Assembly (NCBI GenBank): GCA_028874175.1
Contig: JAPPLN010000017.1
Coordinates: forward strand, 1-64,000
Origin: Chloroflexota bacterium
GTDB lineage: Bacteria; Chloroflexota; UBA11872
Length of the DNA stretch: 64,000 bases
Reading direction: 5' to 3'
The notes beneath the pieces are model-generated. The model was not told the origin of the DNA. It searched no databases and saw only the letters and a list, made by a program, of their open reading frames with translations. Below are positions 24,375 to 32,958 of the stretch, one piece after another (positions within the stretch are counted from its first letter, which is position 1; each line of letters opens with the position of its first letter). Position numbers and translations under genes: made by a program.

Positions 24375-26093
24375 CTAGAACGGGAGCCGGACTTCCTCGC
24401 GTTCGCAGGTGACCCGCTGCTCGCTGGGGTACTCACCGTCGAGGAGCGCGCGATGCACGTGCTGGTTCACGCAGGAGTTGTTGGGATAGACGCCGTGGGC
24501 GCCGTGGTCGACCTCCACCAGGTACCCGTTCGTGAGCTGCTCCGTCATCAACTCCTCCGACTCGATGAACGGGGTGAACGGGTCGCCGTGATTGCCGATA
24601 ACCAGGATGGGCACGCCGCCGCCGTCCAGTCGCCCTTCGAGAGGCTCGGGTGCAAATTGGTCGTAGAACGCGCAGGCGGAGAATAGCGGGGGGCCCAGCA
24701 GCGCCAGCAGGGGAAACTCCTCGTCCTGGGCGGCCTGATAGACCTCCCCGTCGGCCAGCCGAGTTTCACGGCTCTGCTCGGGATGCAGCACCCAGTCGTC
24801 CAGGCAGTTCACATGCTCCGGCATTCGCGCCACGCGGGGGCCGTCGTCCTCCCATTGAAAATCGCCGACCTCAAGCAGAATCGACGGATCGTCGTACTCG
24901 TTGAGCCGGTACAGGGCCTCCCAGAGGACCGGCCAGAGGAACTCGGCGTACAGGGGCGTAATGACCCCATAGGCGGCCGCATCGGGATGGTTGCTGGCCC
25001 CCTCATTGACTAGGTGCAGCTTTTGGGCTGCCTGGCGGAAGTAGCCGAGCGGGTCGCCGTCGTTGTAGATCGGGCACTCGGGGCTGTCGCAGGCGGTCAG
25101 CGCCCGCTCGAGAAGAATGGCGATAGGCGCCGTTTCCTCCAGGGCGTCGGCCACGCGTTCCGCCTGGTTGGCGGCCGCATCGACCGGGTTGTCCGCCGCG
25201 TCGATGACCATGGCGCGGACCGAGTCGGGGAAGAGCGTGGCGTACCAGACGCCCACCGCGGAGCCATAGGAGAAGCCCAGGTAGGAGACCTGCTCGACTC
25301 CCAGGGCCTTGCGAATCTCATCCATGTCCCGGGCGACATAGGCGGTGTGCAGCAGCCCGCCGACCGGACCCATGGACTCAATGCAAAGCCCGGCGGCGGC
25401 TTCGCCGGCCGCGATTTCTTCGGGCGTGTCGACGGGCCGGTCGATTGAGCGGCGTAGATCAAGCTGCTCGCCTGGCTCGCCACACTCGAACTTGGGCTCG
25501 GACGCCTTAACGCCGCGGGGGTCGAAGCCGACGATGTCGAAGCGTTCGACCAGCTCAGGCGCGAAGGCCGAGAAGCCGGACCTGATGGATTCAACCAGTT
25601 CCAAACCGCTGCCACCGGGTCCCCCGGGGTTGACGAGCAGGTAGCCGACCCGTTGGTCGGGAAGTCTGGCCCGATGCAGGTTGAGGGCAATGCGCAGGCT
25701 GCCTGCGTCCGGGTCGCGGTAGTCCGCCGGAACTTCCAGGAAGGCGCACTCAAAGGCGCTATTGGGTCTACAGGGCTCCCAGTTGATCCCGACGTCGGCT
25801 AGAGCAGGCTCCGGCGTTGGTGTCGGGGTCGGCGTGGGCTCGGGGGTCGGCGTGGCGGTTGGCGTTGGAGTGCTCGGAGCTGTAGCGGTTGGCGTGGGCG
25901 TCGGGCGTAGGGTCGGAGTTGCCGCTGGTGTCGGCGCCTGCGTCGGTTGCGGCGCATTGGTCGTCTCAGCGGCAGCCGCAGGGGTTGCGGCCGACGCGGA
26001 CTCGGGCTCACCGCACGCCAGGCCCACGCTGACGGTCAGCGCCAGGACGCCGAAGGCAGCCGCCCGCTTTAGCGCCGTACCAAGATCTGTCAC
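24375..26093 (-). CDS. secreted alpha/beta-hydrolase lipoprotein, TAP-like peptidase family
   Basis: The 572-residue protein begins with a signal segment (LGTALKRAAAFGVLALTVS) and lipobox GLAC. A Thr/Pro-rich spacer of about 65 residues follows, then an alpha/beta-hydrolase related to tripeptidyl aminopeptidases. Visible motifs are LLVNPGGPGGSG (oxyanion region), GFSYGSAVG with the nucleophile serine near residue 277, and the TAP-like C-terminal domain with a DHGAHGVYP histidine segment. It probably releases short peptides outside the cell. GTG 26093 is chosen for its GGAAGGGAA ribosome site; the frame runs to 26324 with no family similarity. Confidence 0.87.
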   Translation of the reverse strand: MTDLGTALKRAAAFGVLALTVSVGLACGEPESASAATPAAAAETTNAPQPTQAPTPAATPTLRPTPTPTATAPSTPTPTATPTPEPTPTPTPTPEPALADVGINWEPCRPNSAFECAFLEVPADYRDPDAGSLRIALNLHRARLPDQRVGYLLVNPGGPGGSGLELVESIRSGFSAFAPELVERFDIVGFDPRGVKASEPKFECGEPGEQLDLRRSIDRPVDTPEEIAAGEAAAGLCIESMGPVGGLLHTAYVARDMDEIRKALGVEQVSYLGFSYGSAVGVWYATLFPDSVRAMVIDAADNPVDAAANQAERVADALEETAPIAILLERALTACDSPECPIYNDGDPLGYFRQAAQKLHLVNEGASNHPDAAAYGVITPLYAEFLWPVLWEALYRLNEYDDPSILLEVGDFQWEDDGPRVARMPEHVNCLDDWVLHPEQSRETRLADGEVYQAAQDEEFPLLALLGPPLFSACAFYDQFAPEPLEGRLDGGGVPILVIGNHGDPFTPFIESEELMTEQLTNGYLVEVDHGAHGVYPNNSCVNQHVHRALLDGEYPSEQRVTCEREEVRLPF

Positions 26094-26327
26094 AGCATTC
26101 CCTTCCGTTCCGCCCCAGCCGGGGGTGCTGTTGGTTGCGCTGCCTGCGCGGGCCGACAAAGCCAAGCCTGGCGGCCCAGTATTCGATACGCCTGTCGTGC
26201 GACCATCGCCAACCGGTGGCGATTCGCTGCCGATCGGCGCTTTCTTCTCCTTCAACGCTAGATCGCCCCGCGCCGCCGGTTGGTGAGATGTCGAACCAAC
26301 CAGGTGACGAGAAAGTTTCGCCACGTC

Positions 26328-27200
26328 CTAGTCAGAGCTGACGAACTCGCGCTCCAACTCGCCGTAGGCGGGCACGCCGATGATGTCCTTGAACTCTTCC
26401 AGACCGGCCATTGGTCCGGCGGAGGCCGTGGTGCCTTCGGCAACGAGCGCCGCGTAGGTGCGTTGCAAGGCGGCTGTGGCCGCGAAGAGGCCGGAGAGCG
26501 GGTAGACCACCATCATGTAGCCCAGGTCCTGAAGCTCGGACGCCGAGAGGAAGGGCGTAACGCCGTCCTCGATCATGTTGGCGAACAGGGGCACCCCGGG
26601 ATCGAAGGCCGCGCGGACGGCGCGCAGTTCGTCCAGCGAGCGCGGGGCTTCGATGAAGACTACGTCGGCGCCGGCCTCGACATTGGCGTGGCCGCGGGCG
26701 ATGGCGTCGTCCAGCCCGTTGACGGCGCGGGCATCGGTGCGGGCGATGATGACCAGGTCGTCGTCGCCGCGGGCGTGGACGGCCGCGCGCAGCTTCTGCA
26801 CATGGTCCTCAAGGGGCACCACGCGCTTGCCTTCCAGGTGGCCGCAGCGCTTGGGCCACTCCTGGTCTTCCAGGATGATCCCGGCGATGCCGGCCTGCAC
26901 GCACTCGCGCACGGTGCGGATGACGTTGATGGGGTTGCCGTAGCCGGTGTCCATGTCGGCCACCAGCGGGATGTCCACGGTGTGGGCGATGCGGCGGGCG
27001 CGGTCCAGCGTCTCGGTCTGGGTCAGCAAGCCGATGTCGGGTTCGCCGAGAGTGCTGGCGGCCAGGCCGAAGCCGGTGGTGAAGAACTGCGTGAAGCCGG
27101 CCTGCTCGATCAGCTTGGCGGACAGGGCGTCGTAGGCGCCCGGCAGCACGATGATCTCGTCGCCGGCCAGCCGCTGGCGAAGGATGGTCGATTTGGTCAT
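26328..27200 (-). CDS. isocitrate lyase/PEP mutase-superfamily enzyme (methylisocitrate lyase- or oxaloacetate decarboxylase-like)
   Basis: The 290-residue protein is a (beta/alpha)8 enzyme acting on 2-oxo or dicarboxylic acids through a Mg-enolate. Visible motifs are LPGAYDALSAKLIEQAGF, VADMDTGYGN with the metal-binding aspartates, EDQEWPKRCGHLEGK with the catalytic-loop cysteine near residue 119, and IARTDAR. The KRCGH loop is shared with methylisocitrate lyase; no prp genes are adjacent, so the exact reaction is open. ATG 27200 starts the family similarity. The longer frame to 27314 merely translates the upstream parS site. Confidence 0.86.
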   Translation of the reverse strand: MTKSTILRQRLAGDEIIVLPGAYDALSAKLIEQAGFTQFFTTGFGLAASTLGEPDIGLLTQTETLDRARRIAHTVDIPLVADMDTGYGNPINVIRTVRECVQAGIAGIILEDQEWPKRCGHLEGKRVVPLEDHVQKLRAAVHARGDDDLVIIARTDARAVNGLDDAIARGHANVEAGADVVFIEAPRSLDELRAVRAAFDPGVPLFANMIEDGVTPFLSASELQDLGYMMVVYPLSGLFAATAALQRTYAALVAEGTTASAGPMAGLEEFKDIIGVPAYGELEREFVSSD

Positions 27201-27280
27201 GAATTTGCGTCCACGGCGTCGATGTCGCCGCGATTGTGCCCAATGGATAGCGATTAGTGACGAAGGGAGGCGGACGTCGG

Positions 27281-27304
27281 GGAATGTTTCACGTGAAACA
27301 TTCC
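27281..27304. promoter_or_regulatory. parS centromere site 1
   Basis: TGTTTCACGTGAAACA at 27285-27300 is the consensus ParB-binding parS palindrome, extended by matching flanks to 24 bases. It lies between genes, 19.6 kb from parB. Two further identical cores are at 47684 and 55186. Confidence 0.95.
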
Positions 27305-27408
27305 CAGGGCTCACCCCCCCCCGCGCTTGGCAAGCCGCCTCCCCAGCGGGTTGCCGCCTCGGGGTGGCTGGGTGAGCATGGCGTGGCGATGGGCAGGGAG
27401 GTGGGTTG

Positions 27409-28509
27409 ATGGCAGGCAGGTACCGGGTCGCGATTATTGGAACGGGCCGGATGGGCGGGTTGATCGAGGACGAGATTCCGCTGGGGGACCCGAACCTCCC
27501 GTACGGCCATTTCTCGGCCTACGAGTACATCGAAGAAACAGAAGTGGTGGCCGTGGCCAACCGCGGCGCGGAGCGCCTGCAGCGCTTCAGCGAGCGGTTC
27601 GGCATCACCAACACGTACCTCGACTACCGGGAGATGATCGACAAGGAACAGCCCGACATCGTGAGCGTGACCACGCCCTCATTCGCGCGGGCCGAGCCGC
27701 TGATCTACTGCGCCGAACACGGCGTGCGGGCGATATACAGCGAGAAGGGGCTGTGCGCCTCGCTGGCGGAGGCGGACCGGATCCGGGATGCGATGACGCG
27801 CAACGGCGTGGCGTTCAACTGGGGGGCGATGCGCCGCCACAACGTGGGCTTTCGGCTCATGGCGGACGCGATCGCCGCGGGCGAGATCGGCGAACTCGAG
27901 GCCGTGCTGATGCTCACCTACACCGACCTGATCAAGCACCACCCGCACACGCTGGACCTGGTTTCGATGCTGCTGGGCGACCCGCAGCCGCAGTGGGTGA
28001 GCGGCCGGCTGATCGAGGCCAGCGACCCGTTCGATCCGGACCCGCGGCGCGCGCACCCGGAATACGACGCGGAGAACCATCGCTACCTGCCCTCACCGGG
28101 CTGGGAGGTCGCGGACCCGTATGTCGGTCACTTCCAGGTCGGCTACGCCAATGGGGCCGTGGGCTACTTCATCCCGCACCGCGGGTTCCTGGACGTGCAC
28201 GTGCTGGGCAGCGAAGGCACGGCCTACTCGCTGGATAACGGCCTGATGTTCGAACTCCGCCGCAGCACCGGTTCCAACCCCGACGATGTCACCACGCGCA
28301 AGCTCTACCCGGAGGGTGAAACGCCGACCGTCAACACCATCCGCGACCTGATCAACTCGCTGGAAACCGGCGAGCCGACCCGCGGCAATATCGACGTGAC
28401 GATGCAGTCGGTGGAGGTGCAGTTCGCCATCGCCCACTCGCACCTGGCCGGAGGGGCACGGGTGGAGGTGCCGGTGGCGGATCGGAGCTTGTACATCCCG
28501 GGGGGCTGA
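27409..28509 (+). CDS. Gfo/Idh/MocA-family oxidoreductase
   Basis: The 366-residue protein has the Rossmann motif VAIIGTGRMGG at the N-terminus and a modified EKP motif, IYSEKGLC, where glycine replaces proline. The substrate domain contains HHPHTLDLVSMLLG. AGGGAGG seven bases upstream marks ATG 27409. It is divergent from the PEP mutase-family gene across the parS site and is followed by vapBC. The substrate is unknown. Confidence 0.87.
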   Translation: MAGRYRVAIIGTGRMGGLIEDEIPLGDPNLPYGHFSAYEYIEETEVVAVANRGAERLQRFSERFGITNTYLDYREMIDKEQPDIVSVTTPSFARAEPLIYCAEHGVRAIYSEKGLCASLAEADRIRDAMTRNGVAFNWGAMRRHNVGFRLMADAIAAGEIGELEAVLMLTYTDLIKHHPHTLDLVSMLLGDPQPQWVSGRLIEASDPFDPDPRRAHPEYDAENHRYLPSPGWEVADPYVGHFQVGYANGAVGYFIPHRGFLDVHVLGSEGTAYSLDNGLMFELRRSTGSNPDDVTTRKLYPEGETPTVNTIRDLINSLETGEPTRGNIDVTMQSVEVQFAIAHSHLAGGARVEVPVADRSLYIPGG

Positions 28510-28542
28510 GCCGTGACCGACGGCCCTGCCGGGCGGCGCCTA

Positions 28543-28571
28543 TTGACGGCATGACATCATGGTGTCATGCT
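28543..28571 (+). promoter_or_regulatory. candidate promoter/operator of the vapBC operon
   Basis: TTGACG (28543-28548), 17 bases, then CATGCT (28566-28571) is a weak sigma-70-like pair. The spacer contains the inverted repeat ATGACA-N6-TGTCAT (28551-28568), a typical binding site for a ribbon-helix-helix antitoxin that represses its own operon. Confidence 0.5.
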
Positions 28572-28600
28572 TACATGATTCACCGTACGGAGCCGAAGGC

Positions 28601-28849
28601 ATGCGGCGCACGCAGATCCAGTTGGACGAACCGCTGTACGAACTGGCCAAGCAGCGCGCCTTTGCCGAGGGCAAGTCCATGTCGGCGGTTGTGCGCGAGG
28701 CGGTGGCGCAATACGTGGCCACGCCAACCAGGCGGCCGGACTCGCTGGCAAGCTTTTCCTTCATAGGTTCCGGCCGGTCGCAGCCCGGCGGTCCGCAGCC
28801 GCTGTCGGAGCGTCATGACGACGCGCTGGCCGAGGACTTCGGCGGCTGA
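28601..28849 (+). CDS. ribbon-helix-helix antitoxin (VapB-like)
   Basis: The 82-residue protein starts MRRTQIQLDEPLYELAKQRA, followed by GKSMSAVVREAVAQYV, the classic CopG-type strand-helix-helix. The tail contains LPLSERHDDALAEDF-like acidic residues suited to blocking a PIN toxin. It precedes and overlaps the toxin gene. An inverted repeat upstream is the likely autoregulatory operator. The ATG at 28601 follows GAAGGC; the frame extends upstream, but that part is the operator. Confidence 0.85.
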   Translation: MRRTQIQLDEPLYELAKQRAFAEGKSMSAVVREAVAQYVATPTRRPDSLASFSFIGSGRSQPGGPQPLSERHDDALAEDFGG

Positions 28850-29238
28850 TCTTCTTTGACACGTCGGCCGCGCTGGCGCTGGCGGACGTCAGCGACCTGC
28901 ATCACAACCGCGCCGTACGTGCCATGCAGCGCGTGGTGGCCAGCGGCCAGCCGCTGCTGACGCACAACTACGTACTGATCGAGACCGTCGCACTCCTGCA
29001 GCGGCGCCTGGGCATGCCCAGCGCCCGGGCGTTTCTATCCGACGCGCAGAACTTCACGGTTCACTGGGTCACGCCGGACGACCACGCCGAAGCCGCGGCG
29101 CTGTTCGAGCAGCACAACCGGCGAGGCCTGAGCCTGGTGGACTGCATGAGCTTTGCGGTGATGCGGAAATACCGATGCAGTGCCGCGCTGGCCTATGACG
29201 CCGACTTTCAGGCGGAGGGGTTCGACGTCTTCGAGTAG
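28846..29238 (+). CDS. vapC: VapC-like PIN-domain toxin with probable CTG start
   Basis: Reading from CTG 28846 gives (M)IFFDTSAALALADVSDLHH, the expected PIN N-terminus with D5. E47 lies in YVLIETVALL, then LVDCMSFAVM and YDADF supply the remaining acids of the Mg-dependent RNase. The next in-frame ATG (28924) would remove the catalytic N-terminus. Upstream of the CTG there is no ATG, GTG or TTG before an in-frame stop. GAGGA lies nine bases before the CTG, which overlaps the antitoxin's TGA stop, so translation is probably coupled. Length is 130 residues. Confidence 0.82.
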   Translation: MIFFDTSAALALADVSDLHHNRAVRAMQRVVASGQPLLTHNYVLIETVALLQRRLGMPSARAFLSDAQNFTVHWVTPDDHAEAAALFEQHNRRGLSLVDCMSFAVMRKYRCSAALAYDADFQAEGFDVFE

Positions 29239-29261
29239 CCCGCGCCGGCGTGCCTGGAGTT

Positions 29262-29639
29262 TCAGCGCTCCAGCAGCTCGATTTCGTAGCCGTCGGGGTC
29301 GTCGACGAAGGCCATCTTCAGGCCGGTGGGGAAACTCTCGCGCCAGTGGTCGGGCCAGATTTCCAGGCCCTTGCCTTCGAGCTCGTCGCAGAAGGCGATC
29401 AGGTCGGGCACGCCGATGGCGAAGTGCATGAGGTCTTCGGGGACGTTGAGGTCGTAGTCCGCCGAGTAGGTGAGTTCGATGGTGTGGTCGTTGCCCGGCA
29501 GTTCCAGGTGGACGATCTGGTTGCCGTGGGGCGAGCGCTCGGAGCGGCTGAAGACCTTGAAGCCGAGGTTGTCCTCATAGAAGCGGATCGACTGTTCCAG
29601 GTCGCTGACGCGGATGCGGGTGTGCAGGAGCTTGTACAT
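29262..29639 (-). CDS. gloA: lactoylglutathione lyase (glyoxalase I)-like protein
   Basis: The 125-residue protein aligns with bacterial glyoxalase I along its whole length: LLHTRIRVSDLEQSIRFYED, HLELPGNDHTIELTYS, MHFAIGVPDL and FVDDPDGYEIELLER. Four metal ligands are in place: H6, E55, H72 and E121. It isomerises the hemithioacetal of methylglyoxal and a thiol. Whether this organism makes glutathione is not shown here, although a YbdK-type ligase is present at 55238. Single gene, convergent to vapC. Confidence 0.88.
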   Translation of the reverse strand: MYKLLHTRIRVSDLEQSIRFYEDNLGFKVFSRSERSPHGNQIVHLELPGNDHTIELTYSADYDLNVPEDLMHFAIGVPDLIAFCDELEGKGLEIWPDHWRESFPTGLKMAFVDDPDGYEIELLER

Positions 29640-29769
29640 GGGAATCTCGGATGCGCGGTGGGCGCGTCATCGTCGCACGTTCGGCGACTGACGTTATGGC
29701 GCTCACAGTCAGGGAATCGGTGCGTGCTACGTTGGAATCAGCCCCATTCCGTAGCCGGAGCGCCATTCC

Positions 29770-30205
29770 TTGAGCGCAGAAACGTGGATCATCCTAGGAA
29801 CGACCATTGGAACTGGGGCCATGGTGATCCTTGTGGTTGGCGCTGTCGCGATGAAGCTCTCGAGCGACGCCAACCGTCGCTTCGCGCATCTGAGAATTCA
29901 ACCCGCGGAGCCGACTCGGCGTGGTGCGAAGCGAAGTTCGCGACGAAATCGGCATTTCGTTCGGTGAAGCCCGAACCTAGCGCGCCGGAACCAACGCCAG
30001 TATCGAGCGCCTGAGCGACCGCCAGCACGCCGACGCCAACGCAATCAACGCGCGGCTGGATGTCCTGCTGCTCACCCGCGGTTCGCTGGCGGGGACGCCC
30101 GAGGCCGCTCAGGTTTCAGGCCAGCAGCAGCCCGCTACCGCGGCCGAATCCGATCCCGAGTATCGAGTTTCCCCGCCCGACGCCGACGATTCCGACCGGG
30201 CTTAG
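29770..30205 (+). pseudogene. decayed small membrane/coiled-coil protein gene
   Basis: From TTG 29770 one frame encodes ETWIILGTTIGTGAMVILVVG, a membrane helix. A second frame then gives VVRSEVRDEIGISFGE, and a third gives ERLSDRQHADANAINARLDV up to a stop at 30205. The three pieces in order match the common pattern of short proteins with one membrane helix followed by 'RSEMRDEI' heptads. Two frameshifts would explain the loss. Sequencing errors cannot be excluded. Confidence 0.45.
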
Positions 30206-30229
30206 GCGCCTGGCACTCCGTCCGGGCGG

Positions 30230-30952
30230 TCAGGACTCCTTAACGAACGGGTTGGCCCAGAACGGAACGATGGCACGGCCGCCTCGCTTGGCCAGCGCGA
30301 CGTAGAGGGCGGGACCGCCGAACGCCACCAGCCAGGGAATCACGTGCTCGAACCAGAGGCTTGGCGTCAGGAAGTCGTGCACCAGTTTGTCGTCCACGAT
30401 CAGCACGACGGCGATACGGAAGATCAACGCGCTGCCGATGTAGATGATGATCGGCGCCTTGTCGGTGGCCAGGGCGATCAGGCCGGCGCCCACGAACAGC
30501 AGCGGGATCGAGAGCGCCAGGCCGAAGACCAGCAGCGGGATGTTGCCGTGGGCCGTGCCGGCGACGGTGAGGACGTTGTCCAGGCTCATCACCACGTCGG
30601 CCAGGATGATCAAGCGGATGGCCTCGGGGAACGAGGTCGCGGCGTCGTGCTCTTCGTCACCCTCGGGCTTGAGCAGCCGCCAGGCGACCCAGAACAGGGC
30701 CAGGCCCCCGATCATGGAAATGGCGGGCGCCTGCAGGAGGAGGGTGGCAATGGAGGCCAGCGCGATGCGCAGGACCACGGCGCCGCCGGCCCCGATGATG
30801 ATGGCCCAGCGCCGCTGGCGGCCCTGCAACCGGCTGGCGACGACTCCGATGACCACGGCGTTGTCGCCGCTGAGGATGAGGTCGAAGAGGATGATCTGGC
30901 CGAGCGCGGCCGGGTCCTTGACGATGTCCTGGACGATTTGGCCGATGTCCAT
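30230..30952 (-). CDS. TerC/YjbE-family integral membrane metal-ion transporter
   Basis: The 240-residue protein has about seven membrane helices and the two family motifs: FDLILSGDNAVVIG near residues 24-37 and VVMSLDNVLTVAG near 123. Family members such as YjbE and MntX-like TerC proteins export manganese. No yybP-ykoY manganese riboswitch could be recognised in the 150 bases upstream. It is a single gene, convergent with the decayed gene at 29770-30205. Confidence 0.88.
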   Translation of the reverse strand: MDIGQIVQDIVKDPAALGQIILFDLILSGDNAVVIGVVASRLQGRQRRWAIIIGAGGAVVLRIALASIATLLLQAPAISMIGGLALFWVAWRLLKPEGDEEHDAATSFPEAIRLIILADVVMSLDNVLTVAGTAHGNIPLLVFGLALSIPLLFVGAGLIALATDKAPIIIYIGSALIFRIAVVLIVDDKLVHDFLTPSLWFEHVIPWLVAFGGPALYVALAKRGGRAIVPFWANPFVKES

Positions 30953-31097
30953 CAGGCCCGCCCGCTCCGATTCACCTGTAGCACGTCTTCTTTAGCTATT
31001 CGTGAGGGCCGGGACGCCGTCCGCGGCCGGCACAAAGCGCGGCTAGTTTACGTGGGCCAGCCCGATCCGTGGCCGGCCTGGGATCACTCGATGTCGT

Positions 31098-32066
31098 CTA
31101 CTGGAGCCGCGCCCGGCTGGCGCGGAGCTCGTGGGCGCCGCTGGCGGTGGAGGTTTCGTAGACGTAGAACAGGGAGTCGCCCAGCACGGCGTAGTCCAGG
31201 TAGCGCAGGCAGCGGGCGCCGGCGTGGCCCTGTAGCAGGGGACCGTCGTCGGAATGGCGCACGGTAGTGCTGAGATCCTGGGAAAAGACCATGCCGGTGC
31301 GGTCTTCGTACACGTCGCCTTCGGTGGTGCGCCCGTCGTAGTAGATGAGGAAGCCGGCGTCGGTGGGCATGACGGTGCTGACGCGGGTGACGTTGGCGTC
31401 CCAGCCTTTGCCGGGGGTTACAACGTCGCGCTCGAATCCGAAGCGGCGGCCGTCGGCCGAGACCCAGAGTCCGGTGGGGTGCTCCACCAGCCCGGTGGTG
31501 AAGACGTTGCCGGTGCCGTGCAGCTGTTCGCGGGTTGCGCCGTCGGCCACGCGGTCGCGCGGGCCGTAGCCGGCGAACAGGTAGAACAGGCCGTCCAGCA
31601 GGAGCACCACGGGGTCCTTGACGCCTTCCGAGAACGTGTTGGCGGCGTCAAGCACGGGGATGCGTTGGGCGGGGTCGAGGTCGGTGAGCTCGTCGGCCTC
31701 CAGCAGGTCAATGCGCCAGCGGCGGTCGGCCGGGTCGAGATAGCTGACGTAGTAGCGCCAGGCGCCGCCGGGGATGCGGACAAGGGCCGAGCGTTCGAGG
31801 GACTCCGTGTCGAACTGGTCGGCGGTGCAGGCCCAGACGGGTTCGAGGGTGGCGATGTCGCGTAGCCGGAAGATCTCGGACTTCCAGCCGCGCCCCTGGT
31901 CCAACGGCCGCCGCCAGCGGACGCTCAGGTAGAGCGCGTCCTCGTCCAACCAGAGGGCGGGCGCGCCGACCCAATAGCCGGGAGCGTCGACCTCCGGGCT
32001 CAGGAGCGTGAAGCCTTCGGCCGAGTCGAACAGGGGCACCCCGCCAATCGGCGCGCGCGGCGGCAT
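31098..32066 (-). CDS. uncharacterised glycosidase-like propeller protein
   Basis: The 322-residue protein contains propeller-like strands: YWVGAPALWLDEDALYLSVR, EIFRLRDIATLEPVW, SEGVKDPVVLLLDGLFYLFA, FLIYYDGRTTEGDVYEDR and YLDYAVLGDSLFYVYET. The KDP near residue 150 is reminiscent of GH43/GH130-type enzymes, but no catalytic set is assigned with confidence. ATG 32066 is preferred: the longer frame to 32183 overlaps the start of the divergent aldo-keto reductase and adds a Pro/Arg-rich stretch. Some relatives may be phosphorylases or lyase-like enzymes. Confidence 0.65.
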   Translation of the reverse strand: MPPRAPIGGVPLFDSAEGFTLLSPEVDAPGYWVGAPALWLDEDALYLSVRWRRPLDQGRGWKSEIFRLRDIATLEPVWACTADQFDTESLERSALVRIPGGAWRYYVSYLDPADRRWRIDLLEADELTDLDPAQRIPVLDAANTFSEGVKDPVVLLLDGLFYLFAGYGPRDRVADGATREQLHGTGNVFTTGLVEHPTGLWVSADGRRFGFERDVVTPGKGWDANVTRVSTVMPTDAGFLIYYDGRTTEGDVYEDRTGMVFSQDLSTTVRHSDDGPLLQGHAGARCLRYLDYAVLGDSLFYVYETSTASGAHELRASRARLQ

Positions 32067-32181
32067 GGGCAGTCCAGCGGGAGGCGTGGGCGGGCAGTCT
32101 CCCACAGGCGGGGTCCGGGCATTCGACAGGGCTGGCGGTCGCCGCCATAGTCGTAAGGGACAGCCCGCACGTGAGCGCGCC

Positions 32182-32958
32182 ATGGAATACCTGCCACTCG
32201 GACGAACGACGACTCAGATCCCCAAGATCGGATTTGGCGCCTGGCAGTACCGGGGCGGCGCGGGCGTGCTGCGGCGGGCCCACGAGCTGGGCGCGGCCTT
32301 CGTGGACACGGCCGAGGCATACGGGAGCGAAGCCCAGGTGGCGCGGGACATCGGCGACCTGCGGGACGAGTACTTCATCGCCACCAAGGTTTCGCCAGCC
32401 AACCTGGCCTATGACGACGTGCTGTCCCACGCCGATGCCAGCCTGGAGCGGCTGGAGACCGACCGGATCGACCTGTACCAGGTGCATCACCCGAATCCCG
32501 ACATCCCTATTCCGGAGACGATGCGCGCCATGCGGCAACTGGTGAGCGACGGCCGCGTGCGGTTTGTCGGCGTGAGCAATTATTCGGTCGACGACATGAA
32601 GGAGTCGCAGGACGCGCTGGGCGACGTTCCGCTGGTGGCCAACCAGGTGCGCTACAGCGTGGCCGCCCGCCAGATCGAGGACGCGATCCTGCCGTATTGC
32701 CAGGAACACGGGATCACCGTAATCGGATTTAGCCCGCTGGTTAAGGGGGACTTCGGAGATCCAGCGCTGGAGCGGCTGGACGAGGTGGCGGCGGAGGTGG
32801 GCAAGACGCCGGCGCAGGTGCTGTTGAACTGGGTGATCGACCGGCCCGGCGTGATGGCGATTCCCAAGACCGACCGCGTGGAGCGGGTGGACGAAGCCGT
32901 GGGCGCGGTGGGCTGGTCGCTTACGCCGGATCAGCGGCGGAGGCTGACGGGGGACTAG
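32182..32958 (+). CDS. aldo-keto reductase
   Basis: The 258-residue (beta/alpha)8 NADPH-dependent reductase has the catalytic tetrad D42 and Y47 (VDTAEAYGSE), K69 (IATKV) and H102 (LYQVHHPN). The C-terminal NADPH-binding segment is IPKTDRVERVDEAVGA. It would reduce an aldehyde or ketone, often of a sugar. The last 38 bases overlap the 3' end of the convergent pseudouridine synthase gene, an unusually long tail-to-tail overlap but with both stops clear. Confidence 0.9.
   Translation: MEYLPLGRTTTQIPKIGFGAWQYRGGAGVLRRAHELGAAFVDTAEAYGSEAQVARDIGDLRDEYFIATKVSPANLAYDDVLSHADASLERLETDRIDLYQVHHPNPDIPIPETMRAMRQLVSDGRVRFVGVSNYSVDDMKESQDALGDVPLVANQVRYSVAARQIEDAILPYCQEHGITVIGFSPLVKGDFGDPALERLDEVAAEVGKTPAQVLLNWVIDRPGVMAIPKTDRVERVDEAVGAVGWSLTPDQRRRLTGD

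Noticed and set aside
25799-26011. Possible tandem DNA repeat in Thr/Pro-rich segment (also 40280-40560, 49600-49690)
   Set aside because: These are coding sequences for low-complexity Pro/Thr linkers of lipoproteins, not independent repeats.
30953-31097. yybP-ykoY manganese riboswitch upstream of the TerC-family gene
   Set aside because: The conserved loops of that riboswitch could not be found in the 145-base leader.
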